From NCBI GenBank assembly GCA_014529385.2, contig CM043951.1, positions 112,534,969 through 112,598,968 of the forward strand: 64,000 nucleotides of DNA, read 5' to 3'. The notes beneath the pieces are model-generated. The model did no database searches. It saw nothing but the letters and a program-made list of their open reading frames with translations, and was not told where the DNA came from. How positions within the stretch are numbered: position 1 is the stretch's first letter; the number at the start of each line of letters is the position of its first letter. This DNA is from Adiantum capillus-veneris. Lineage: Eukaryota; Streptophyta; Polypodiopsida; Polypodiales; Pteridaceae. This document shows positions 1-10,294 of this stretch, piece by piece. The position numbers and the translations under genes were made by a program.

Positions 1-2124
1 TGGAGGAGTGCAACATACAATGGCATGTGCTTGGGGATGGATAAAGTAAGGAAGCAGTGGAGAAGATGAGAGAAGCTCAAAAGCAAGAAAGTGACTTTAA
101 AATAGGCTTTGCAAGTCACTTATAAAGGAGACAATTAAAAATAGGACACTTTTATAAACTTAAAAATGCAATAGTGATTAAAATTTAAACGTTCTCTTTT
201 GCAAAAAGCATGGGCTATAATGCATAGTATTACCATCCAAACACCATAGTTTGAAACATCTTAACTTCACCACCCACCACGACTCTAAAGTCACTTAATT
301 TAACACCTCTAAAACTAGAAATTAGACATTCTCGGATCACAAAAGTAGACAAAAATGTATCATGTTAAAATGAGAGTATACATTGCAATGGTAGTTTCTT
401 GCTTTACATCTAGAAAAGAGGGCGCCCTTACAAATAAATACCCTCTCCTTTCTCCTACACAGAGGGTTGTCGCCGATTAAACATGTGTAGTCCATCTTGA
501 GCTCAAGCCTAAGCGCCAAGTACTCCCTTAGATTTGCCATATTTCAATTAGTATTGATGGCCACATCCCACACTTCCCTCTATTTGCACACATGCAATTC
601 AACTTGCTCCATATCAATGATGTCCGAATCGAGTGCTTCACATTCACCTCGCATCTGCTTCCATTTCCGTTAAGAGAATATAATGGTATTTGTTGCTTCA
701 CAATGTGGTATCGGATGATCATTTTTTTTGTTACAACCATGCACTTTTTGGTATCCCCAGTGTGTTGAATAGTCTTTGAGTCCCGAAAAAATGAAAGGAA
801 GGAATTCACTATTGCTTTACCCCTTAGCAATCCACATAGTAGGTGTGCGATGAACATCGTCTACCTTGAACAATAAAACAAAAGGATACAACGACATAAA
901 ATATGTTAATGTTGTTGGATGTGACCCGTACGAGCACTTCATTGCATTGAAGATTTCATTTTCAATCTGATGCCTGATCAATACAATAGAGGTATTGTGA
1001 GGAGTTTGTGGCCTAAGTGTTTTCAAGGTTCCGTAGCCGTTCCTTGTCGTTGAGACTACATACTTTGCATCAAAGAAGAAGATGGACCGTTCTTAAAGCT
1101 CTGACACAGTTTATCTAGAATATAGCAATGAGTTGGACTCAATGTGGTGAGCCTCAAAAGTTCCAAAGAGCGCCTCTAGAGGCTCCCATTTCATAATTCT
1201 TGATGGGAAAATATTTTCACAAGCCAAACACCATGCCCATAGAATTTCCTTATTAGCGACTTCATGCCAAAACATAATGTTTTCTACAAACAACACTAGA
1301 AATACCTATAATTAGTAGGAAAGCACTTGCAATGATGTTGTGGACTCGTAGTTGAGAAGCTTTGTAGATGTGTTGTACCTTCACTTGCTTGCTTCTACCC
1401 GCCACTTGCTTTATCTTCAATATATGACCCTTCCACTGATGGGACTTTAGCCCAATGAATCAATGAGAGACTTTGTAGACTCCCTTTGTGCTTGGCCGCA
1501 TTGTCACCTACATGCTTGTCACAAAGGTTGTGGGTACCCAATGGCCATTGTCGTCTTGCTCGTTGCTGTAGTGGAATGAGCCTATCTTTGAATGATCTCT
1601 ACGACTCATGCTATCCAAGTTTCTTGCACTATGCAACTTGAAGGTTCCTAAAGCCTAAATATTTTTATGCTCAACCTCTCTAATCGTAAAGCTTTACAAA
1701 TTGAAGATCCCTAAACCTTAAGCTTGGGTAGATGAAGCTCTACAAGATGTATGTGAGCCCCGAAGATGAGATTGGAGAATGGATTCAAGCATGAGAGGAA
1801 GACCTCCAAGAAGGGGAAAATGGATTGTATTATAAGCTCTTCATAGCCAAAACTCATAGCTATGCTTGGGAGAGAAGGGGAAGGTAGATTGGAGAGAGAG
1901 GAGGCCAGAAAGGTACTCTTTCAATTGGAGAGAGAGTGGAAACCGAGATTTTTGGTTATAGAGAGAGGAGGGGTCAGATCTGGTACATAGAGAGAGAAGG
2001 AGTGATCATGAGTGGAGGGAGAGAAAAGTAGACATGAATGCCAAATTAATGAGACGAGGGGATGTTTTTGGGGCTAGCCCACTTTTTGAGGGTGGCCCTT
2101 TCACTCTAGCGATTAGTATTTAGA
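1..2124 (-). other. Unidentified decayed minus-strand coding stretch (copy A)
   Basis: Several minus-strand open frames lie close together: 337-540, 528-857, 817-1026 and 1111-1296. They look like pieces of one older coding region broken by stops and frameshifts. I recognise no domain. The plus-strand view of 1740-2060 is purine-rich with many GAGA runs and has no convincing gene. The same frames recur at 15355-16314 in copy B. The stretch joins the end of the G1 gypsy 3' region near 2125-2170, so it may be part of another retroelement or a captured host fragment. Confidence 0.35.
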
Positions 2125-2565
2125 TTAATAAATAGGCCTCAATCTTTTATTTTTGAAGATTTTGCAATTTTCATGTCCATTCTCAGTCACAAATTTAGCT
2201 TTCCCTTTCACATCTGAACTGTGTTGTGACTGGTGTATTGGGAAGTCTTCAATATTGCCTGGTTGCTGATCCTCAGCCCCTTGGTCTCTCGGCTGCAAAT
2301 CCTTATAGTGGTTTGGCTGGTCTGTCTTGGGCTGATTGCCCCCTATGGCAGCTGATCCACCAGCACCAGATCCTGAAGAAGGAAATGGAGGAGAGTCCTT
2401 ATCGTCATCATGTTTATCTACTGGTTCATCCTCCCTCTCTTCTGCTTTCTCAGAATCCTTATTGAGGTCATTCTGTTTATCAATATAGTCCAGAATAACT
2501 TGATTTGCCAAAGCACTATTATATTCAAAAATCTTATCCTGCAAATCACTCTGCATTGTTCCCAT
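2125..2565 (-). CDS. G1 gypsy additional 3' ORF, segment 1 (copy A)
   Basis: A 146-residue minus-strand frame, acidic and low-complexity in its middle part: Asp/Glu/Lys-rich near residues 35-60, then a Gly/Ser/Pro-rich stretch, then a Gln/Pro/Asp-rich stretch. It lies downstream of the integrase tail of G1 in the element's own direction. No known domain is visible. The same frame is found at 17143-17583 with two amino-acid changes. It is probably the C-terminal part of an extra gypsy ORF, now separated from segments 2 and 3 by stops. Confidence 0.4.
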   Translation of the reverse strand: MGTMQSDLQDKIFEYNSALANQVILDYIDKQNDLNKDSEKAEEREDEPVDKHDDDKDSPPFPSSGSGAGGSAAIGGNQPKTDQPNHYKDLQPRDQGAEDQQPGNIEDFPIHQSQHSSDVKGKAKFVTENGHENCKIFKNKRLRPIY

Positions 2566-3165
2566 GAGCGCCTTTAGATTATCTATATATTGAAAATGGA
2601 ATTTCCTTCTAGATTCATAATATCAGCCAAGTTATTGTATATGTATCTCTCTGTGAAAGAGGCTCTCAATGCAGTGTGGTTGGTTAGTAATGAGTTGAAA
2701 TCAACTCTCTTCATCCTTAGCATAGTCTCAAATTTGTCAACAGCTCTCTCAGTCTCTTCCTTTTATCCTTCATTTAACTGCCTCAGCTCAAATGCAAGCT
2801 TTAACAACTTACTTTCCAATGTCTGAATGTCTTGGCTCACTGATTTTCAAGAACACTATACCGCAATGATTGTGCCCCTATATCCTTTTTCAACTTCTCA
2901 ACTTGATAAGTCAACATTGTTAGATGTTGGGATGGGTTTTTGACTCCATCCGTACTTGGTCATGAGCATCACGAGAAGCTTCCCAGTAAAGAAACTGCCA
3001 GACATACAAGGCTTTAAAAACACTCTGAGACTTCAACTTGGCAGTCTGTTGAATCACATTACGAGACAGAATCTGACATAGGTTGATCAAAGTTGTGGCA
3101 TCTAATCTCTTTCCAATAACATAGCAAACAGTTTTTCTGAGACATATGTGGGGTTATTTTTAGAC

Positions 3166-3486
3166 TCACAACTTTAGCCACAAACCGATAAGCAACGGGA
3201 CATCCACACCTGCTACTAGAACCCCTTGTGCACTAGCCTTACAATTTTTCTTGGGTGCGTCATCTTCCTTCAGAGCTCCACTTATCTGTTCTACAATTTC
3301 CACAGTTGGCTTCGACTCGTTTGGCATCTTGAAAGAATAAGCAATGTCGTCCATAGTTGCTGACACTTTCCTACCATACACTACAGTGGTGCCTTCATCA
3401 GCATTGAAGGAATCAAGAACTTGCCTAATGATAGCTGTGTCAAACTCAATTCTTGTCGCTTGCACAACCACATGTAGATCCCACAA
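3166..3486 (-). pseudogene. G1 gypsy additional 3' ORF, segment 2 (copy A)
   Basis: A 106-residue minus-strand frame (start MWDLHVVVQATRIEFD, with VVYGRKVSAT and NESKPTVEIVEQ further on) lying between segments 1 and 3. The copy B version at 18155-18505 is open to 116 residues; copy A has a one-base difference near 3200 that changes its end. No family assigned. Some plant gypsy elements carry an extra ORF after pol, and the position fits that class, but the sequence does not prove it. Confidence 0.4.
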
Positions 3487-3907
3487 TCATATCAACGCTT
3501 CTGCTTGCTCGGTAAACACATACCGCTGTATCTTACTATGGGAAATAATTGGTAGGGAAGCTTTGATAGAGGTGATAAGTGCCAAAGTTTCTTCTAAAGT
3601 GTCCTGCATCTTCTCTGACATTTTTCTTCTGCCCATACAATGTGAAGACGATGACTATTTGGAAGAAGAAGAAGACTTACCCGAATATTCAAATCCATAT
3701 CCTGATGTGTCTGGTATAACGACAAACAACAATTGACAGTTGCTTCTAATGAAGAAGTTTGTGGTTGTCGGGAAGAGGCTTCAGAGCTTGGTGATGGCTA
3801 ATGTGTAACAGCAAGCAAACATCGTGCAGGAGTCTTATGAGAAAAAATGCCTACTCGCCTTACTGTTATATGCGTTCGTGCACTTAAAGCTCCACTACTT
3901 ACCGTTC

Positions 3908-4141
3908 CTAGAGCTGATAGTGGCTCTTACACTTTACTGATTTTTCTACTGACATGGTTTTGTTGTGCTGAGACTTTTCTGACCCTTTGAATAGCTCTGG
4001 TACTAGTTGTACATGGAAAAGGCTTAAAATAATTGATTCTGAATTTTCATGGTCTTCAGTTCCCAAAATACCAATATCATTATTCCTGGAAGTCTCTTTG
4101 TCATCTACATAATATAGCTTGATTTTGGCCCCATTATACAC
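3908..4141 (-). pseudogene. G1 gypsy additional 3' ORF, segment 3 (copy A, deleted)
   Basis: A 77-residue minus-strand frame just downstream of the integrase tail, containing KIKLYYVDDKETSRNND and ELFKGSEKSQHNK. Copy B (18867-19280) keeps 137 residues open. Copy A lost about 103 bp near 3917 (present at about 18932-19034 in copy B), which removes part of the frame. Because copy B is open across that block, loss in A is more likely than gain in B. The YVDD string here is not a reverse-transcriptase active site, since no RT motifs surround it. Confidence 0.45.
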
Positions 4142-4314
4142 CTGGCAGTAGTAACCCAGATCAATCTTTCAGCTTTATAGTACCATTGGAAAACACCCAA
4201 TCAGCTTCATATGGACCAATCCAAGCTATCTTCAAGTTTGGTTTCTTAGGACCCAGTTTCGATTGATAGAGCAGAACCAAATCTCCTTTCTAAAACTCTC
4301 TAACTTTGATACGT
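4142..4314 (-). pseudogene. G1 gypsy integrase C-terminal tail (copy A)
   Basis: Read on the minus strand this encodes RIKVREF, then KGDLVLLYQSKLGPKK and IAWIGPYEADWVFSNGTIKL. This is the typical gypsy integrase C-terminal module (KGDLVL...GPY.V...G...L). One internal stop is present. The 877-bp LTR family is inserted immediately on the N-terminal side, splitting this module from the integrase core at 5192-5528. Confidence 0.7.
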
Positions 4315-5191
4315 TGTTGGACACATTTTTGACACCCCGTTTTTTGTAAATTTGTACATACAGACATGACACCCGATGTCAAAAGTGTGTGTGGGATTTC
4401 TTTTTGTGGGTTTTTTATCTTGCTTTAGCAAGCACATATACATGCACTGCAAGTCGCTAGTCTAGTAACAGCTGTCGGGCTACTGTAAGTGCCCGTGAGT
4501 GAGTTTTTTGAAGCGAGACTTGTATATAACTTAAACTCATGTACAAAATTAAAAACGTTCAGCCAAACATCAGAAATTTTCAGGTTTTGGGTCGTTGTGG
4601 CTTCTTGATGCTTTTGGATGCAGTTTTTTGCCCCGACTAGCCTTCTCTACGCGTAGTCGTGCTGGAACAGCTTTCTGTTCGCGTCAATTTTTCTCATGGC
4701 GGAGTATGGAATCAAATTTGTTCATCTTCAGCTTTATTTCCAGTCATTTTTCAAGATTTCTCTCAAACTTTAAAGTGCCCTGCCCAATTGGAGTTGTGCT
4801 CTTCAGGTTACGACTAGTTCTTTGCAGGGTTATGTCTATGGCAGCCTAGTGGCAAATTGTGTGTAGACAGATTCGGAGGGCATGTATCTATGAATTGTGG
4901 AATTGATGTTGAAGTGGTGGGTTTGTAATGTTTGATTGTGAAAGGAGAGGATCTTGTTTTCATATGCATTTGTTGGCGTGTGCTGTAAATCCATGCTTTG
5001 GCAGGGTTTTGCTCCTATGTGACATAGTCTCTTAGGTGGGCGACGGCTAGTAAGTTCCCAAGGGTCTACTTCTATTGGACTTGTGGTGTTTCAAAGGAGT
5101 TTCTAAAATATTTTGTTGTTATTTTTGTGCTCTTTCAATGCTCTTGGGTGACATCGCTATAGAGGTGTTTCAGTTTGCTTGTTTCCCAACA
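4315..5191. repeat. Solo LTR of the 877-bp LTR (gag-only) family
   Basis: Begins TGTTGG and ends CCAACA, length 877 bp, flanked on both sides by ACGT (4311-4314 and 5192-5195). It is closely similar to the LTRs at 19436-20312 and 22008-22884. Here only a single LTR occupies the site in the G1 integrase tail where copy B has LTR-gag-LTR, the product expected from recombination between the two LTRs. The open frames inside it (such as 4595-4849) have no recognisable product. Confidence 0.85.
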
Positions 5192-5528
5192 ACGTCTATC
5201 ATGCCAGTGTTGCCTTCTTTGATGAACAATCTCTTATTCCAGCATAGCCTTCTGTCTTAACTCATCCAATTGTGTTAACTCCTCCCGTCTCTGTTTAAGA
5301 TTGGAATTAAAATCCAATCCATATTCTACTGCCATCCTGAGACTGGGAATTACAAATTCCATAAGCACGACAACTTCAGTGCCATACACCATTCTAAATG
5401 GTGTTAGTCCAGTGGTGACCCTATAAGCTATCCTATATGATAGAGAGCAGTCTAGAGTTTAGATCCCACTCGTGTGGCTCCTTCTGCACAATCTTAGTGA
5501 GGATAGTCTTGACAATTTTATTACTACT
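5192..5528 (-). pseudogene. G1 gypsy integrase core end (copy A)
   Basis: The minus strand encodes GLTPFRMVYGTEVVV and LRMAVEYGLDF, the end of the gypsy integrase core with its usual P-F-.-.-V-Y-G motif. It continues across the solo LTR into the tail at 4142-4314. The sequence is cut at 5528 by the left breakpoint of an inversion. The partner in copy B is 22885-23221. Confidence 0.7.
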
Positions 5529-6149
5529 ATACAAGTTCGAAGATGTGAGATACGTCATTCAAAAAAGCAAGGAAAAGGAGACGTCAATTATAAAAGATTC
5601 CTCAAAAAAGAGTGATGTGAGACGCAAGCTGGACGGCCACAATATGAATAAAGCTAAATTTGCTAGAAAAAGTTAACGCCAAAATTAGAAAAATGATCGC
5701 GGACGCTTCACAAAGACGTACGACAAAGAAAGCTGTGTCAAGCTCAATTTGCAGTAAAAATAGCATAACTTTCTGTTGCGAACTCCGATTAACACAAACC
5801 TAGAACTCAAATCGAAGAGCTTGAGGAGACGAACAAGTTTAGGATGAAAAGTGCTATTGCTCTTTTCTCCTTTCTCCAAATTTTGAGCAAAAGACCCCCA
5901 AAACTTGAGACGAAGTTCACGGTGTCAAAAAACAAATCAACAAGAAAACGTAATCAATGATTTATTATATCGATTAGCAATAAACACCACAAAAAAACAC
6001 TAATCATATTCTTCTTAACACAAAACAACCACAGTTAACAAGAATCAATCCTCAAAAAATAAAATTTGTAGCAATTTTGAATCTTACATGCGAATCACAT
6101 ACACATACTGTTTTGTCACCATGAATTGAATCGACGCGTGATCGCTACC

Positions 6150-6161
6150 GCTCTGATACCA
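6150..6161 (-). promoter_or_regulatory. Copia A primer binding site (copy A)
   Basis: TGGTATCAGAGC on the minus strand directly abuts the LTR. It is the usual plant copia site complementary to the 3' end of initiator tRNA-Met. Copy B has one mismatch (TGGTATCCGAGC). Confidence 0.85.
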
Positions 6162-6171
6162 TGTTGAGATG

Positions 6172-6257
<86 letters not shown>

Positions 6258-6359
6258 ACACACCATGTACGCTCCCAAAGACTGATTCATATTGAGGACA
6301 AGATACAAATATATAGGTGAGACCAAGTTGAGTAGAGTGAGCCATATATAGCTGCAACA
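6162..6359 (-). repeat. Copia A 5' LTR (copy A, inverted)
   Basis: On the minus strand it begins TGTTGCAGC and ends TCTCAACA, 198 bp. About 80 bp of it is a (CT)n run (plus-strand GA, 6173-6252) just inside its 3' end. The primer binding site follows directly at 6150-6161, reading TGGTATCAGAGC on the minus strand. It corresponds to 23865-24055. Confidence 0.85.
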
Positions 6360-6513
6360 ATATGATGTGTATCAGCTTCTTTCTAAGGGAGGATTCCAAG
6401 ACAAACAGACTCAGAATCTGAAAAAGACTCTGATTATTAAGAGTTTGAAGTTCACCATCGTTGGCGGATCACTCTACTACAGACTGGGAGTAGATGGGAT
6501 TCTTTGAATATGT

Positions 6514-6732
6514 ATGCCTATGGAAGGGAGAATACAAGTTATTTCAGAGGCATATGATGGGGATTCTGGAGGACATTTCTCCATTGATATTACTTACAAT
6601 AAGATTTTGCAGGCTGGATTGTGGTGGCAAAATTTAATAGCTGATGTTAGTAGCTTTTGTAAAACATGTGATATAAGCCAGAGGATGGGCAGACCCACAG
6701 CAGCAAATATGACTCCTCTAACTCTAGTCTAG
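6514..6732 (+). pseudogene. G1 gypsy integrase zinc-binding domain (copy A, inverted)
   Basis: A 72-residue frame containing DGDSGGHFSIDITYNKI then FCKTCDISQRMGRP, the H-H-C-C integrase zinc domain of gypsy pol. It is on the plus strand only because of the inversion. The core region continues to about 6990 with stops and includes WGLDFISPF, the first catalytic Asp region. It is about 99 percent identical to 23491-23709. Confidence 0.75.
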
Positions 6733-6997
6733 CCACTGGGTGTATTTATGAAATGGGGTCTGGATTTCATTAGTCCATTCAAGAAAATTACTCCAAGGTA
6801 GATTAGGTATATATTGATGGATACTTGTTATTTCACCAAATGGATGGAAGCTAAGGCTCTTCCGGACAATACTGTGAAGTCCACTACACTTGTCAACGAA
6901 CACACTTTATAAATGATACTATGGATATTCTAATAGAAATGCTCTCAGTAAAGCATCGAAAATCAACACCATATTATCCCAGATGCAATGGGCAAGC

Positions 6998-7920
6998 CCA
7001 GCCAACTCTTTCTTTTTGGAAGCTTTCTCACTAAAGTGTTAAGCTAACCTTTGCCTTTTGAATTTACACCCAAATAGTTTTTTTTGCATTCGTTTTTCGC
7101 GTGGTCGGCGACTCCATTTACTCGGGTTTGCCAAACACCCATTCCGTCAAACCACCTTCGGAACCCCGTGCTACCGGCTCCAAACTTTGAGAATTTTGCC
7201 ATGTCTCGACTACCTCATGCGTTGAAAAAATTATTCCAAAACGGGGAAAAGCCACCTGACGATCCTTTTCCTTTGTCCTTGCTTGTGAGCTTGAACTGGT
7301 CTGTCTTAATGTCCATGACTTCGAGTAGCAAACCGCAAAAATCGACTAGCCCCATGCATTGCATACAAAGTTCTAGAACTTTGGCGAGCTCAAAAAAACT
7401 TTTGTCGGTGCGCCTACCAACACGGCCCGGCGAGCACATACCCGACCCCCTGCAAATATTCCATAGGCCATAACTTACCCGTTTGAGCTCCGAATGGCAA
7501 ACCAAAAATATTGGCATGCTCCACAGCTTGAACTTTACATGTGTATCCAATGATCTCCATTCTCTGCACCTGTCTGTACTTGCCCTGTCCGTCGGAGTGT
7601 GCAAAGCCTTCTAATTTTGGACTGGCATATCTTTCACACCGAAGCCCCGTTTGACGAGCCATCTGGACGAGCTTCTAGAGCATCTCAAATACCACCTTTC
7701 GAGACACATTTCTTGCATCTCGAACACCTTGACCTGCAGTCATCATTATATCACTTTGGATGTCCCGCCCTAGCCTTTAAAAACCGTCTTAAGCATACAT
7801 TTCCGCTATCCTGGCCTGCCCACGACCTTCATTCCTTCTTTAGCCCTTTGTCATGCACCTGCTAGCACCCATAGCTGGGCATAGAGTGCGTTCTCGCACA
7901 TACCAACTTTGGCTGCACCA
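6998..7920. repeat. Remnant of G4-type solo LTR in copia A leader (copy A)
   Basis: Matches 25799-26778 in copy B, which is the right part of a solo LTR of the G4 family (see 24800-26720). It ends GCTGCACCA at 7920 followed by ACAT, a mutated form of the ACGT target duplication. The left half was removed with the inversion/deletion. Open frames inside (7084-7473 plus, 7215-7604 minus) occupy GC-richer LTR sequence and show no known protein. Confidence 0.65.
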
Positions 7921-7939
7921 ACATCTTCTCCAACCAGAT

Positions 7940-10294
7940 ATGGCTATGACTATTCTTGTCAACGGCTTTCCTTCTGGCCAGCGTTCTCTCCCTCCTTTGC
8001 AAGGCCAAGGATTTCCAGGGTGGAAAGCAAAGATGCTGTTAATTCTTGAAGGTGATGAACTCTCTGATGTTGTCCTTGAAAATCGTGTTTGTCTGCCTCA
8101 GCCTATTGATACAGAGCATGATAACGTGCTTTTCACTGAAGGACCTATATTTGAAGATTGGAATATTGCATATACGGATTGGCAACGACATAATAAAGAA
8201 GCTCGTCGGTATATTCTTTCTTCTCTTAGTGATTCTCTTTTGCTTGATATGGATGAACTGCCTACTTCCCACGATGTATGGAAGTACCTTATTGCAAACT
8301 TTTAGAAGAAATCTGTTACAAAAATACTTTATTTGAGAGGGTTGCTTAACAAACTACAATATGAAGTTGGTACTGCCATGACGGGACATATTGAGTCTTT
8401 CAAATCTATTATTAATCAACTTGCTGCTGCCAGAGATCCTGTTCCACAAAAGCAACTGATTACACTTCTCCTTGATACAGTGAAGGACTCCTCTTATGAT
8501 AACATTGTTACTAATCTCTCTAATAAAGATGGTCGGGATTTCGACCAAGCCTGCATGTCTTTAATTGAATACTCTCAACGTCAAGAACCACGTAATGCTG
8601 GTCATGATATAGCTATGATTTCACAAGAGGAGACTGAGTCACAACAGATGGAACGTGTTTTTTATGCTCGAAGGCGTCCGTTTCAAAGAGGAAATTGCAG
8701 AGGTGGCCGTCGTGGTAATATTTTCGCTCGTCTTAAATTTCCTAGTAAGCAATGTTCTTACTGCAAAAGAAATGGCCATACTGAAGATGATTGTCGGACA
8801 CGTCAATACGATGAAGAACACAATATTACCACGAAACAACCACATTTATCTAGAGACTCTACTTCTTCTTCTTGTGAATATTGTGGACTATTTGATCATC
8901 CCACTCACATGTGCTATAAGCGTCGATTCGACTTAGATCGTAATAGAGCATACGCTACTGAACATCCAAACAACATTGTACCAGAAACAAGATGCTTCCT
9001 ATGTTCAGTTGCTCCAGACAGAATACTTCATGTACATGATGGTTCACTTTTTATTCTTGATTCTGGTGCTACAGGAAATATGACATATCAGTCTAAGTGG
9101 CTCCATAACTATCATCCACTACCAGTTCAACGTGTTGTTTATCTTGCTGATGATACGACTTGTCAAGTAAAGGGTATTGGAGATTTATATCTTGGTACCT
9201 TATCTTCTTCCACTCGAATTTTGCGAGGAGTATTACATGTACCAGATCTTCAGCGTAATCTTCTTTCAGCTGCTAGACTTGTTGATCTTCGTCTCTTTGT
9301 TGGATTTGATCTCTTTGTTGGATTTGATCTCTTTGTTGCATTTGATCATACCAAATGCCGAATTGAGAAAGATGGACAGAGTATAGCCACTGCTCCTGAA
9401 AATGGTAATTTGTTTGAACTCTCTCTCAATGATGCTGTAGCAAATGTTGTTACTGCTCCAGGTGATCATGATTACAAAGTATGGCATCACTGTTTTGTTC
9501 ATGCTAATTTCTCAAAACTCCTTGATCTTCAGCATTGTGATCTTGTTCATGGCATGGATCTTAAAGCTCATCCCCATATGGGAATTTGTGAGTTTTGTGC
9601 TCTTGGGAAACATAATCGTAAACCCTTTACTCTTTCAAATACAACTCATTCTCATGACATATTGGATCTCATACTGATATATGCAGACCTCTACCTTCTT
9701 CGAGATCACAATATCGCTACTTCATTACTTTCATTGATGATTTCTCACCGTATACGACTGTATTTTTACTTAGACAAAAATCTGAGGCCTTATCTGTTTT
9801 CAAACAATTCCACAAGGCTACGGAACTTCAAATTGGTCGTCGCCTATAGAAGCTTCGTAGTGACAATGGAGGCGAATATGTTTCTCAAGAGTTTGTGAAT
9901 TACTGTGTTGACAGTGGAATTCATCATGAACACACTATTCCATATTCACCTCAACAGAACGGCTTTGCTGAACGAAAGAATCGCACTATTCTCAATGTTG
10001 TAAGATGTATGCTGATTCATTCTGGTTTATCTCGTGTCTTCTGGGCTGAAGCTACTTTGATAGCAGTATTTATTCAGAATCATCTTCCTACTACTGCACC
10101 CTCTGGTAAGATACCCATCACAACATGGACAGGTGACATTCCTTTTGTATCTCATTTCTGAACCTTTGAATGTATTGCTTATATTCAAGTTCCCAAAGAA
10201 ACACGAACAAATCTTGATGCTCATGGTCTTAAAGTTATTTTTATTGGATATTCTGACACTTCCAAAGGTACAAATTCTATGACCCTTCCTCCAA
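7940..10294 (+). pseudogene. Copia A gag-pol (copy A), truncated
   Basis: Starts at ATG 7940 (MAMTILVNGFPSG). The frame stays open except for one TAG at 8303-8305 until about 9680, where a frameshift leaves the frame just before the integrase core. Visible parts: gag; two CCHC-like knuckles (CSYCKRNGHTEDDC and CEYCGLFDHPTHMC) near 8756 and 8871; protease DSGAT near 9060; integrase HHCC region near 9484-9610; and a core with NGGEYVSQEF and ERKNRTILN in the shifted frame. RT and RNase H are missing because the element is cut at 10294. The TAG and the frameshift are shared with copy B, so they predate the duplication. Near 9290-9345 an 18-bp unit (LFVGFD) is triplicated in frame, unlike copy B. 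Confidence 0.85.

Larger units (their letters stand above)
5529..6997. other. Inverted segment relative to copy B
   Basis: This segment reads as the reverse complement of 23226-24688. It carries the copia A leader and 5' LTR (now on the minus strand) and the integrase zinc-binding domain of G1 (now on the plus strand). On the right, sequence resumes at the equivalent of 25799, so about 1.1 kb (24689-25798) was lost at the same time. The two breakpoints show only one or two shared bases, so I see no long repeat that could have driven it. Confidence 0.85.
1..10294. repeat. Segmental duplication, copy A
   Basis: This stretch matches 15019-38500 once later insertions are removed. Bases 1-4314 align with 15019-19435 at an offset of 15018, rising to 15121 after a deletion of about 103 bp near 3917. 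Bases 5192-5528 align with 22885-23221. Bases 5529-6997 align in inverted orientation with 23226-24688. Bases 6998-10294 align with 25799 to 38500 minus copia B and the CACTA element. Both copies share junctions between different elements, so this is duplication of one mosaic rather than independent insertions. The right end at 10294 abuts gypsy G2. The left end lies outside the window, since base 1 already matches. Confidence 0.9.

Noticed and set aside
4595-4849. Open frame conserved in three copies as a gene
   Set aside because: It lies wholly within an 877-bp LTR, and the third copy (22288-22506) changes frame and length.
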